Shown here: one piece after another, positions 1 to 7,287 of the stretch | How the letters are laid out: each line of letters starts with the position of its first letter | Numbering within the stretch: the stretch's first letter is position 1 | Translations under genes and position numbers: made by a program | Notes under the pieces: model-generated | The model's database searches: none | Told to the model about the DNA's origin: nothing | Seen by the model: the letters and a program-made list of their open reading frames with translations, nothing else | Assembly (NCBI GenBank): GCA_964632865.1 | Contig: CAZWDH010000143.1 | Location: 1-17,130, forward strand | Direction of reading: 5' to 3' | DNA from: JAHDWY01 sp964632865 | GTDB taxonomy: Bacteria > Hydrogenedentota > Hydrogenedentia > Hydrogenedentales > SLHB01 | Length of the DNA stretch: 17,130 nt

Positions 1-2
1 GC

Positions 3-92
3 TACGAAACCGTGAACTCCCGCGTGCAACCTGGCGGCGGCGAGAAGCTCGTCGAAGCGGCGGTACGCGTATTGAAGCGGCTTGCGGAGTGA
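3..92 (+). CDS. C-terminal fragment of a protein, possibly neutral ceramidase-like (5' end outside window)
   Basis: Reading from base 3, the frame encodes about 29 residues beginning YETVNSRVQPGGGEK and ending in a helix-like LVEAAVRVLKRLAE before a TGA stop at 90-92. A tail of the form 'YE...S.V.PG.GE.LV..A..LL' resembles, from memory, the C-termini of bacterial neutral/alkaline ceramidase-like proteins. The fragment is too short to prove that, and any enzyme ending in an amphipathic helix would look similar. Its stop codon directly abuts the stop of the minus-strand acetyltransferase gene (93-95), so the two genes converge with no spacer. Being a real coding end is likely. The family assignment is a guess. 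Confidence 0.4.
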   Translation, partial: YETVNSRVQPGGGEKLVEAAVRVLKRLAE

Positions 93-1199
93 TCAGATAA
101 AGCTCAACCCATACCGCAACGTTGGCGCCGGGAACATCTTCGCAAACACGCCGGAGGGACGGTTTCGTTCGTGATGACCGAAGAGGAATTCAGTCGCCGC
201 TGCAAGGTTTTCCAGTTCCACGGACGCATCGCCGCAAGTGAACACGAAGCGGTCGCCATCGCGTAGCACGTCCAGGCGTTCGGCGGCCTCGAGTCCGGCC
301 CGTGCGGCAAACCAGGGACGAAGCCGATCGACAAGCTGTTGGAGGTTCACGATCAGCAAGGTACCGGACGAGTGGACCGGCTCCAGCGCGAATTTGGCAC
401 GTTCCAAGTACGCGAACAAGATGGGGTCCGTGCCCTGGACGACAAGGCGCAACGCGTGCGCGTCGTGCCGTTCCGCGACCTGCGCCAAGGCGGCGGCCAC
501 GATCCGCGCTTCGCCCGCATACTCCATGATGTGGCACAACCAATCTTCTTCAGATACGCGGCAGACGATGTAGCCGCAAGGTGTGCCGTCGTTGGTAATC
601 GTTAGAAAGTCCGCGTCGTAGGTCTGACAGATTCGCGACTGCAGCGCGCATTCCCAGTCGTCAGAGGGGCGGACGTAGTGGGCGAGTTTCTGCTGATACG
701 TTGCCATCCATATGGGTAGATCGCCGTCTTCGAACGGGCGTATGGCGACCGCCTCCAAAGCCAATTCCCTCGCCGCCGCCAGTTCCACAGTCGCCCTGTA
801 GTCGCGCCCCACCTCGGCCGCCCCCGCACGGCGATATAAGCCACGTCCACCGGAAATCATGAAGAGGTCGACTCCGGCCGCCATCGCCTCGACACAGGCT
901 TGAAGCAAGAGCTTGCTGGCGAGTCCTTGACCGCGATACGCGTCATCCGTTGCAACCGCGCCCACACAACCTACGCGCACCGTGCAGCCGCCGAGGCTGG
1001 CCCAGCGCTCGGTGCGGCCGACGTGGCTTACGATGCGGTCGCCATCCGAGTACACGAGCAGGTTGTCGGCATTCGCCGCATTGAAGAGCGTGGAGAAAGC
1101 GCGGTTCATCGCGCCTTCGGTGCCGTTCATGAACACCGTGTCCACGAGTCTGCCAAGGGCGGGCAACTCATGTGCGAGTAATCGGCGCGGACCTTCCAT
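93..1199 (-). CDS. Eis-like GNAT-family N-acetyltransferase with two GNAT lobes and an SCP2-like C-terminal domain
   Basis: This 368-residue protein probably transfers an acetyl group from acetyl-CoA to an amine in the cytoplasm; the substrate is unknown. Residues about 1-145 form the first GNAT lobe, with the acetyl-CoA pyrophosphate-binding loop visible as AYRGQGLASKLLLQA (residues 87-101, R89/G90/G92/A94). Residues about 150-283 look like the second, degenerate GNAT lobe. The C-terminal ~80 residues resemble the sterol-carrier-like domain of Eis-family enzymes (WFAARAGLEAAERLDVL and following). Length fits that family (about 370-420 residues). The open frame runs much further 5', but that part is antisense to the neighbouring phosphatase. 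ATG at 1199 is chosen because GGGGAG lies about 8 nt upstream and the acetyltransferase homology begins here. Diverges from the metallophosphatase. Family assignment is confident; aminoglycoside modification should not be assumed. Confidence 0.87.
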   Translation of the reverse strand: MEGPRRLLAHELPALGRLVDTVFMNGTEGAMNRAFSTLFNAANADNLLVYSDGDRIVSHVGRTERWASLGGCTVRVGCVGAVATDDAYRGQGLASKLLLQACVEAMAAGVDLFMISGGRGLYRRAGAAEVGRDYRATVELAAARELALEAVAIRPFEDGDLPIWMATYQQKLAHYVRPSDDWECALQSRICQTYDADFLTITNDGTPCGYIVCRVSEEDWLCHIMEYAGEARIVAAALAQVAERHDAHALRLVVQGTDPILFAYLERAKFALEPVHSSGTLLIVNLQQLVDRLRPWFAARAGLEAAERLDVLRDGDRFVFTCGDASVELENLAAATEFLFGHHERNRPSGVFAKMFPAPTLRYGLSFI

Positions 1200-1276
1200 A
1201 CAATCTCTCCCCAAATGAAGCGGCACCACATTCTCGCGAATCTGAGGAGCGGGCGCAACGATTCGTGGACTCCCTC

Positions 1277-1305
1277 TTGTTCGCAGGCAATGCGAGGCGT
1301 ACACT
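1277..1305 (+). promoter_or_regulatory. Candidate sigma-70 promoter for the metallophosphatase gene
   Basis: TTGTTC (1277-1282) and TACACT (1300-1305) are separated by 17 nt and lie about 65 nt upstream of the phosphatase ATG, in the divergent gap with the acetyltransferase gene. The match to the consensus is partial (3/6 and 4/6), so this is tentative. Confidence 0.3.
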
Positions 1306-1370
1306 CGGGGGCGTTGAACAGCCGTCGGCCAGATTGGCGATTTGGAAATCGTTTGGAGGAGTTCTTGAGC

Positions 1371-3212
1371 ATGCGCAGTATGTCTTTTGTTCTGACCTTG
1401 GGACTGATTGGAGTGGCATCGACGTTCGGGCAGGGTTCGGTGGCCGATGGCATTGAGGTGGATGTGCCCACGGAAGCCAAGCCCTGGACCAGTCTTGATT
1501 TCCACAACGACCCCGATCATTTCCAGTTTGCCGTGGTCACGGACAACGCCGGCGGACCGCGCCCGGGGATCTTCTCCGAAGCCGTGGACAAGCTGAACCT
1601 GCTGCAACCCGAGTTCGTGATGAGCATCGGCGATTTCATCGAGGGCTACGAAGACACGCGCGAAGCGCTCGACAAACAGTGGGACCATTTCATGGCGATT
1701 GTAGCCGGGTTTGAGATGCCCTTTTTCTTCGTGCCGGGGAATCACGACGTGGGCCGGCCGCTTTGGGCCGAGATCTACAACGAGCGGTTCGGCGTGCCGT
1801 ATTACCATTTCGTTTACAAAGACGTGCTGTTCCTCTGTCTGTCCACGAACGACTCGCCCGACAACGGAACGGGAATTGGCGACGAACAGATCGCCTACGC
1901 GAAACGGGTGCTCGCGGAGCATCCGGACGTACGGTGGACGCTGGTGTTTCAGCACAAGCCGTTGTGGAACGACAAGGGCGCACAAGGATGGCCCGAGATT
2001 CAGGAGGCGTTGAAGGGGCGGAATTGCACCGTATTCGCCGGCCACACGCACAACTACCTGAGCCAGGAAAGCGAAGGCATTTCGTACATTACCATGGCCA
2101 CAACGGGGGGCGGCTCCCGGTTGCGCGGCACGGCCTATGGCGAATTCGACGGCGTCGTTTGGGTCACGATGAGAGACGACGGCCCCCGGGTTGTGAATCT
2201 TCTTCTGGACGGAATTCTGGATCGCCAATTCCGCACGCCGGAAACGATGAAGGAACTCGCCCTCTTTCAGAAAGACGAGGCCATTACGGCGACGCCGGTT
2301 CTTTTCGAGGGAGATTCGTTCAACTCCGGCGTGTCGACGGTAACCATTACGAATCCGTCCGCCACGCCGCTGCGTGTCAAGGTGTTGACGGAGACCATGG
2401 ACGGAGTGCGGGCGGAACCCAGCACCATTGCGACGCTGATTCCGGGGTCCTCTCAACATACAGCGGAGGTTAGAATTTCTTCCGATGAGGACTTGCCTCT
2501 GCCGGAAGTGCAGCCAGCGGTGCTTCACTGGGAGGCCTTCTACGACACGGGCAACAACACACCGTCGATCGCGCTGAGCGGTGAGCTGCGGATTCCTATT
2601 GACGCGCCCTACGCCATCCCTGTGGCGGAGCCCGCGCCAACGCTCGATGGCGATCTGGGAGAATGGAGCGATTTGCCGTTCATCGTGGAACAGCCCGGCG
2701 AGATCTTCCACAACGTGCCCGCGTGGAAGGGACTCCACGACGGGGCGTTCCGATTCGGGGTCACGCGCGACGACGCGTATGTTTATGTCGCCGTCCGCGC
2801 GACGGACAACGAGCCGTGCTTCGATGGCTGGAAGTACTGGGAAGATTTCGTGATGGTCACCGTGGATGCGCGCGCCTCGTCTACCGACGATCCGAAGGTG
2901 GGCGTTTTCTCCATCATAACCGGACCAGAGATATCGCCGGAGCAGGGCGCCGAATACGAATTTGGCGACAAACCGGACGGCGTGCGCGCCGCCAGCAAGC
3001 CTGCCGCGGACGGTTTCACCGCGGAGGTGGCGATCCCCGTCGACTATCTCAACGCGTATCAGGGCGGCGACTGGACGCAGGTGCGGCTGAACGTGGGTGT
3101 GAGCGACTTCGACAAAGGCGACGCCCGGGACGGCGTGACGATCCTCTATTGGCGCCCCGAGTGGAGGGGTCCGTTCGCTTACGCCGAAGCGGGGGTCTTC
3201 CGCAAGGAATGA
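1371..3212 (+). CDS. Secreted calcineurin-like metallophosphoesterase with C-terminal CBM9-like domain
   Basis: A 613-residue exported protein. Residues 1-26 form a signal peptide (MRSMSFVLTLGLIGVASTFG). The metallophosphoesterase domain spans about 50-270, with FAVVTDNAGG (53-62), GD (87-88), GNHD (123-126), QHKPLW (194-199) and GHTH (224-227), the usual ligands for a two-metal centre. The first motif, normally DxH, reads D58-N-A here; several planctomycete-type relatives have D-R-T at this point, so one metal ligand is replaced or supplied elsewhere. A beta-rich linker (about 290-410) leads to a region beginning LDGDLGEWSDLP (425-436), typical of CBM9-like domains found at the end of secreted sugar-active proteins. 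ATG 1371 is chosen for its SD (GGAGGA, 10 nt upstream) and the signal peptide; the frame is open further upstream. Substrate unknown. The TGA stop is one base from the stop of the convergent downstream gene. Confidence 0.88.
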   Translation: MRSMSFVLTLGLIGVASTFGQGSVADGIEVDVPTEAKPWTSLDFHNDPDHFQFAVVTDNAGGPRPGIFSEAVDKLNLLQPEFVMSIGDFIEGYEDTREALDKQWDHFMAIVAGFEMPFFFVPGNHDVGRPLWAEIYNERFGVPYYHFVYKDVLFLCLSTNDSPDNGTGIGDEQIAYAKRVLAEHPDVRWTLVFQHKPLWNDKGAQGWPEIQEALKGRNCTVFAGHTHNYLSQESEGISYITMATTGGGSRLRGTAYGEFDGVVWVTMRDDGPRVVNLLLDGILDRQFRTPETMKELALFQKDEAITATPVLFEGDSFNSGVSTVTITNPSATPLRVKVLTETMDGVRAEPSTIATLIPGSSQHTAEVRISSDEDLPLPEVQPAVLHWEAFYDTGNNTPSIALSGELRIPIDAPYAIPVAEPAPTLDGDLGEWSDLPFIVEQPGEIFHNVPAWKGLHDGAFRFGVTRDDAYVYVAVRATDNEPCFDGWKYWEDFVMVTVDARASSTDDPKVGVFSIITGPEISPEQGAEYEFGDKPDGVRAASKPAADGFTAEVAIPVDYLNAYQGGDWTQVRLNVGVSDFDKGDARDGVTILYWRPEWRGPFAYAEAGVFRKE

Positions 3213-3213
3213 C

Positions 3214-4194
3214 CTAATCCTCCCGTTCTTCCGTCCCTCGATTGCCGTGCACGTTCAGGAACGGCGAGTGGGTTGCGCCGTGCGTGGGCGAACCCGATGA
3301 CCCCGACGTCGATTCATGGGTCACGTGCGTATAGACGCGTGGATAGTAATGCGGGTACGGGTGCGGGAATGGATACGGATAGTGATTGTAAAGCCGCCGG
3401 CGCCAGTACTCATTGTTGAGATAGAGATTCTGGTTGCGCAAGTACTGTTCCTGCGCCTGCAAGTTGTACAGGTAATCCTGGCGCGCCTGGTCTTCCGCTG
3501 CGGCCGCGGCAAGTTGCTGTTGGCGAATCGCTTCTTCACGCAGCCGGGCCTGTTCCTCGAGAAACGCGCGGCGCTCTTCGGCCCGGCGTTCCTTCTCCTG
3601 ACTCGCGCGGGCGCGGACTTCGTAATTGGGAACCTCGTTGCCTTTCATGCGCAGGATCGTGGTGCCGTCTTCAGTGATCAACGCCTCCCGCGTTCCGCCC
3701 GCGTCTGACCGTAAAACATAGGCTCGTTCTTCGGATTCCGGCTCGGGGAACGGCGCACCCCAGAGACCGAGCTTATTCGCCTTGGCGTCCTCCTCCAGGG
3801 CGGCATACTCTGCGGCGTTCGGTGCGAGAATCTCGTCCCACTCGACGAGTCCATACTGCAGTAGAATGGCGGCGGGATCGCTGCCGTCTTCGGACTGAAG
3901 CGTGACGTAGTTCATCCCGCGGCTCTCGCGGACGACTTCGACCGAAACCGGCAGCCCCAAAACCAGTTCTTCCAGAAACTGCTTCGCGACGTCGCCTTCG
4001 GGTGTTTCGCGCTTCGGCGCCTTCACGCCGTGCAACACGGCAAGCTGCGACTCATCACCACGCACCAGCTTCATGCTGTGGCCCCCGAGCACGGTTTCGA
4101 CGGTCCAGGGTTCGTCGGCAACCACGGCGGGACAAAGCAGAATCGCCAAGAGACTGAACTGCACGACCATTCTCGCGGGTATCACGAAGTGCAT
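3214..4194 (-). CDS. Secreted SNase-fold (thermonuclease-like) protein with coiled coil and Tyr/Pro/His-rich tail; catalytic residues eroded
   Basis: A 326-residue exported protein. Signal peptide at 1-26 ending VVA before DEPW. Residues about 30-146 match the staphylococcal-nuclease fold: AVLHGVKAPKRETPEG, the ILLQYGLVEWDE helix (110-121) and AALEEDAKANKLGLWG (131-146). In active nucleases the first segment reads 'RL.GIDAPE'; here the Arg is Ala or Val and the Glu after the Pro is Lys61, while the third active-site Arg may survive in ESRGMNYV (R92). Nuclease activity is therefore doubtful. Residues about 195-262 are a charged, Gln/Ala-rich helix likely to form a coiled coil. The tail from about 270 is Tyr/Pro/His-rich (HYPYPFPHPYPHYYP), then Ser/Gly/His-rich. 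ATG 4194 has GGGAG about 7 nt upstream; ATG 4170 is an alternative with a poorer SD. It lies 115 nt downstream of the 453-residue secreted protein gene on the same strand and could be co-transcribed. Confidence 0.75.
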   Translation of the reverse strand: MHFVIPARMVVQFSLLAILLCPAVVADEPWTVETVLGGHSMKLVRGDESQLAVLHGVKAPKRETPEGDVAKQFLEELVLGLPVSVEVVRESRGMNYVTLQSEDGSDPAAILLQYGLVEWDEILAPNAAEYAALEEDAKANKLGLWGAPFPEPESEERAYVLRSDAGGTREALITEDGTTILRMKGNEVPNYEVRARASQEKERRAEERRAFLEEQARLREEAIRQQQLAAAAAEDQARQDYLYNLQAQEQYLRNQNLYLNNEYWRRRLYNHYPYPFPHPYPHYYPRVYTHVTHESTSGSSGSPTHGATHSPFLNVHGNRGTEERED

Positions 4195-4309
4195 GGGTCT
4201 TCTCCCAGAATTCAACCTGCGTTGCAGCGGAATTATTGACCGATTAAACACTATACCAAAACGGACGAGATGCGTTGCCGCATGTTCACGAACCGCCGCG
4301 AAGGCTCGC

Positions 4310-5671
4310 TTACTGTACCCGCCATATGTGTATGACTGGCTTTGTGTTATCGGCGAAGGGCTCCAGAATGTACAGCAGATCGCGCTCGCGGTCGTAGGCG
4401 ACCGAACCGACGCGGAATCGCCGTTGGACGCCGGTGCCGAGCATTTCGGGTTCGACCCCTGCCGGGTTCAGGAGAAGCTGATTGTCGATTCCGAGCCTAG
4501 CGTAGGGTTGCGGTTCCCAGGGCTCTATTTCGCCGTCGGCAACCCGCGCCAGATCGTCCGGGTTGTAGAGGATGATCATGGCGGTCATGCGCGACCCCCA
4601 CCAGCCGCGGTAGTCGTTGTGACCTTCGCAGCCTGACAGATCGGCGGCGGGACATGGCGTGCCGTTGGCTTGCCGGCAGGTTGGAAAATCGTTAACGAAG
4701 GCGGTCTCGATACAGGGCACTTCGGGCCCCGCCGGGTTCACCCAACCGTACCAGTATTTCGCGCCGGTCCCTTTGGTGCCCGCGAAGAGCACCGCGGACT
4801 TGCCGGTGGTCGTCGCGAGCCAGGCCCCTCCCTCCCACTCGTCGGCATGCTGATACCCTTGGAGCGATCGCGCGACGACATCCTCGCTGGCCTGGGAACT
4901 CTGGTACTGGAGCAGCACCGTCGCCTCCAGATGGGTTCCGGGCGCAGCGGAATCACCACCCTCGTTCCAGGGACGGTAGGCGTACAAGGCGGGACCCTGC
5001 CCCGACCAGCCGCCGTCGCGGTAGCGGCCGGTGGCGAGGAGCCGTCCCTTCGTGTGCGCGGCGGCCCACGCATCGGGGATCGCAAAGAGGTAATCGTTCA
5101 CGCTGTACAGTGAATAGTCTCCGATGTACCAGGCGCCTTGAGGCGCGGGCGCGGCGAGGTTCGGGCTGATCCACGCGTGTGTGGGGCCTTGCGCGTCCTC
5201 GTGAAAATGCTGTCCCCAGGCCAGGTGGAGTTGTGGCCCGGTTTCCGGCGTGTCCAGGTACTCGATACCCGTGCGCGGGATTTCGGCATACTCGGTGAAG
5301 AGGCCTTGTGCCGCGTCGCGAAAGGGCTGAATGAACTCGGCTTGCGGAAGCGCACCTGGATCGCTGGAACGCGCGGGAGCCGGAATGCCGATCTCCGCGA
5401 TCTGATTTCCGTCGGGCAGTTCGCCATAGGGCAACCGGACATGCCCCATGACATACAGCGAACCGGGAAATCCGTCGGCAGCTCCCGAAGGATCGCCATT
5501 CGGGTTGCAGGTCATGGCGCCACCGCCGTACGCGAAGGTCTGGGGGCGGTCTTCGCCGCCGGGCAGGCGAAACGCGCCGAGGTAAGTGAAATCGCTGGGT
5601 TCAACGAGCACGCTCTGCGCGGAAGCGGTGGCAACGAGCGCGGCTGCACACGTCAATTGCAGGAATCGCAT
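4310..5671 (-). CDS. Secreted protein of unknown function (453 residues)
   Basis: I cannot assign a named function. The N-terminus MRFLQLTCAAALVATASAQ is a clear signal peptide, so the protein is exported. The mature part opens with VEPSDFTYLGAFRLPGG and then has many Gly/aromatic turns such as FAYGGGAMTCNPNGDPSG, SLYVMGHVRLPYG, GAWYIGDYSLYSVND and GRLLATGRYRDGGWSGQG. This short-strand-and-turn pattern could be a beta-propeller or similar all-beta fold. Near the C-terminus four cysteines lie close together (CIETAFVNDFPTC, GTPCPAADLSGC), consistent with disulfides outside the cytoplasm. It ends with repeat-like phrases about 'VAYDRERDLLYILEPF'. Similar openings occur in uncharacterised secreted proteins of related bacteria, as I recall. 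ATG 5671 fits the signal peptide and has GGGGAT about 5 nt upstream; in-frame codons upstream give no better start. Confidence 0.8.
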   Translation of the reverse strand: MRFLQLTCAAALVATASAQSVLVEPSDFTYLGAFRLPGGEDRPQTFAYGGGAMTCNPNGDPSGAADGFPGSLYVMGHVRLPYGELPDGNQIAEIGIPAPARSSDPGALPQAEFIQPFRDAAQGLFTEYAEIPRTGIEYLDTPETGPQLHLAWGQHFHEDAQGPTHAWISPNLAAPAPQGAWYIGDYSLYSVNDYLFAIPDAWAAAHTKGRLLATGRYRDGGWSGQGPALYAYRPWNEGGDSAAPGTHLEATVLLQYQSSQASEDVVARSLQGYQHADEWEGGAWLATTTGKSAVLFAGTKGTGAKYWYGWVNPAGPEVPCIETAFVNDFPTCRQANGTPCPAADLSGCEGHNDYRGWWGSRMTAMIILYNPDDLARVADGEIEPWEPQPYARLGIDNQLLLNPAGVEPEMLGTGVQRRFRVGSVAYDRERDLLYILEPFADNTKPVIHIWRVQ

Positions 5672-5779
5672 GGCTATCCCCCGTACAGTCCCGAGGAATG
5701 CCCACGCCGTGCCCGTCTCCAGCATAGCACGAAAACGGGCCCGTTTGTGGGAAGAATGGTGCCAGCGGCGCGGGAGCGC

Positions 5780-5785
5780 TATAAT
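5780..5785 (+). promoter_or_regulatory. Candidate -10 box for the TMEM220-like/hydroxylase operon
   Basis: A perfect TATAAT lies 29 nt before the ATG at 5814, in the 142-nt gap between divergent genes. No good -35 hexamer stands 16-19 nt upstream, so this could be activator-dependent or coincidental. The predicted leader would be about 22 nt and include the SD GGGAG at 5804-5808. Confidence 0.4.
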
Positions 5786-5813
5786 CCGGCGTCAAACAAC
5801 TCAGGGAGTACAC

Positions 5814-6182
5814 ATGCTGCGCGTTGTTTCGATCATCATGTTTGTCCTGTTGCTGCTCTGCGTCATCGTGCAGTTCAACGACCCGGACGGACTCGTCTGG
5901 ATGCTGATTTACGGCTACGGCACGGTGGTAACCGCGTTCGCAGTAGCTAAGCGGTACACCGTCTTTGCCGTTGTGGGTGTTGTCGGTTATCTGGCTGGGT
6001 TCTTCTATTGGCTTCCCGGTATCGTTGTGGAAAATCCGACCCATCTCCTGACCGATTTGCAGATGGGCGAGCGTGGCGTGGAAGAAGCGCGGGAAGCTAT
6101 TGGACTACTGATCGCGGCGGCATGGATGCTGGTCTTGTCGATCGTCTGGTACCGGAACCGGTCGCGGTCGCTGGTCGATTAA
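5814..6182 (+). CDS. TMEM220-family small integral membrane protein
   Basis: A 122-residue protein with about four membrane helices (roughly 3-20, 28-46, 49-70, 95-112). The loop VQFNDPDGLVWMLIYGYG (19-36) carries the conserved 'Q.NDPD...W..IY' signature of the TMEM220 family, known in animals and scattered bacteria. The second landmark, VEEAREAIGLLIAAAWML (89-106), matches the family's 'EE.RE..GL.I...W' helix. The biochemical role of TMEM220 is not established. ATG 5814 has SD GGGAG 5-6 nt upstream; the open frame extends further 5' but into the signal-peptide region of the divergent gene. The gene lies 33 nt before the hydroxylase gene on the same strand, which suggests an operon and a role linked to membrane lipids or lipid modification (inference). 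Confidence 0.85.
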   Translation: MLRVVSIIMFVLLLLCVIVQFNDPDGLVWMLIYGYGTVVTAFAVAKRYTVFAVVGVVGYLAGFFYWLPGIVVENPTHLLTDLQMGERGVEEAREAIGLLIAAAWMLVLSIVWYRNRSRSLVD

Positions 6183-6215
6183 CATCCAAAACATCATTCC
6201 GAGCGGAGCGCTGTA

Positions 6216-7040
6216 ATGCAGCACGAGGCGGCCATTCGAATTGGTTTCTTTCTCGGGGTCTTCGCCCTGTTGGCCCTGTGGGAATTGCTATCGCCACGGC
6301 GCAGACCGATCATGGGCCGTGGAATCCGCTGGTTTTCCAACCTCGGAATCGTTGTAATCGATACACTGCTTCTTCGGTTCACCTTCCCCCTGGTCGCAGT
6401 GGGCATGGCAGTGCTGGCGGAAGAATGGGGCTGGGGGCTCTTCAACCGCTTCGATGCGCCGTACTGGCTGTCGCTTGTGATCTCCTTCGTCGTCCTGGAT
6501 TTCGTGATCTATCTGCAGCACGTCATGTTTCACGCTGTGCCTCTGTTTTGGCGATTGCACATGGTGCATCACGCAGACCTCGACTTCGATGTGACCACTG
6601 GGCTGCGCTTTCACCCCTTCGAGATTCTGCTATCGATGGGAATCAAGCTGGCCACCGTCGTTGTGCTGGGCCCTCCGGCGTTGGCGGTGCTCATCTTTGA
6701 GGTAGTGCTCAACGCCACGTCCATGTTCAACCACAGTAACGTGCGCATTCCGCTGAAGCTTGACCGTGTGCTGCGCTGGCTGGTCGTCACGCCGGACATG
6801 CACCGGGTTCATCACTCCGTGGAGGTAAACGAGTCCAACAGCAACTTTGGGTTCAATCTGCCCTGGTGGGACCGCCTCTGCGGCACGTACACCGACCAAC
6901 CCGCCGCGGGTCATGAAGGGATGACGATCGGGCTAACGCAATTCCGGGATGCATCGCTGCAGCGGTTGCACCGCCTGCTGGCGCTACCCTTTTCCGGTCA
7001 GCCCGGTAACTACCCCATCAATCGACGCTGGAAAAAATAA
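6216..7040 (+). CDS. Fatty acid hydroxylase / sterol desaturase superfamily membrane di-iron enzyme
   Basis: A 274-residue integral membrane protein with all His motifs expected for the superfamily's di-iron centre: H102-VMF-H106, H115-MV-H118-H119, further His at 133 (GLRFHPFE) and 173 (FNHSN), and H196-RV-H199-H200. Hydrophobic segments lie at about 8-24, 42-69, 84-101 and 145-165. The family uses O2 and reductant to hydroxylate or desaturate lipids; members act on fatty acids, sterols, carotenoids or alkylglycerols. Substrate cannot be told from sequence; the 'TPDMHRVHHS' and 'NFGFNLPWWDRL.GTY' ending is shared by many bacterial members. ATG 6216 has SD GGAG 7 nt upstream. Second gene of a likely operon with the TMEM220-like gene. 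Ends in LYS-rich NRRWKK, followed by a 247-nt gap without an evident gene. Confidence 0.92.
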   Translation: MQHEAAIRIGFFLGVFALLALWELLSPRRRPIMGRGIRWFSNLGIVVIDTLLLRFTFPLVAVGMAVLAEEWGWGLFNRFDAPYWLSLVISFVVLDFVIYLQHVMFHAVPLFWRLHMVHHADLDFDVTTGLRFHPFEILLSMGIKLATVVVLGPPALAVLIFEVVLNATSMFNHSNVRIPLKLDRVLRWLVVTPDMHRVHHSVEVNESNSNFGFNLPWWDRLCGTYTDQPAAGHEGMTIGLTQFRDASLQRLHRLLALPFSGQPGNYPINRRWKK

Positions 7041-7100
7041 TGGTTGGGAACGTGCGAAGCGAATCCGCAAATCGATCGATGATTCGTATCGGTATCTGAG

Positions 7101-7215
7101 GGAAAACCCCGGAAGTCCCTCTTCGAAGGTGTACACTTCTGACAAGAGCGAAGGCGGTTCAAGGGGAAAATTGACCTGCCCCCAAAGAGACATGCCCGTG
7201 TCCCTCTTAGCGCGG
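7101..7215. repeat. Intergenic region with short palindromes, possible decayed repeat element
   Basis: The 247-nt gap between the convergent hydroxylase and DUF1080 genes holds no convincing ORF. It has a near-palindrome GAAGGTGTACACTTC (7125-7139), a bulged hairpin AAGAGACATG/TGTCCCTCTT around 7188-7209, and the nonamer GTCCCTCTT occurring at about 7115-7123 and again near 7200. No T-run makes either a classic terminator. It may be a remnant of a repetitive element or a weak transcription end for the flanking genes. Confidence 0.3.
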
Positions 7216-7287
7216 CGTAAACGACAACTTCGCGTGCGTCGACCTTGACGGCGATACCCTACGCGATCCCCGGTACAGTCAATCGCG

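Noticed and set aside
1200..2738. Long minus-strand open frame continuous with the acetyltransferase gene, giving a nominal 881-residue protein
   Set aside because: The 5' part is antisense to the metallophosphatase, is Arg/His-rich and has no family landmarks. The acetyltransferase begins at the ATG with a good SD at 1199.
3300..3720. Plus-strand open frames antisense to the SNase-fold gene (for example 3316-3708)
   Set aside because: No SD, no family similarity, and the opposite strand has a signal peptide, a conserved fold and a good SD.
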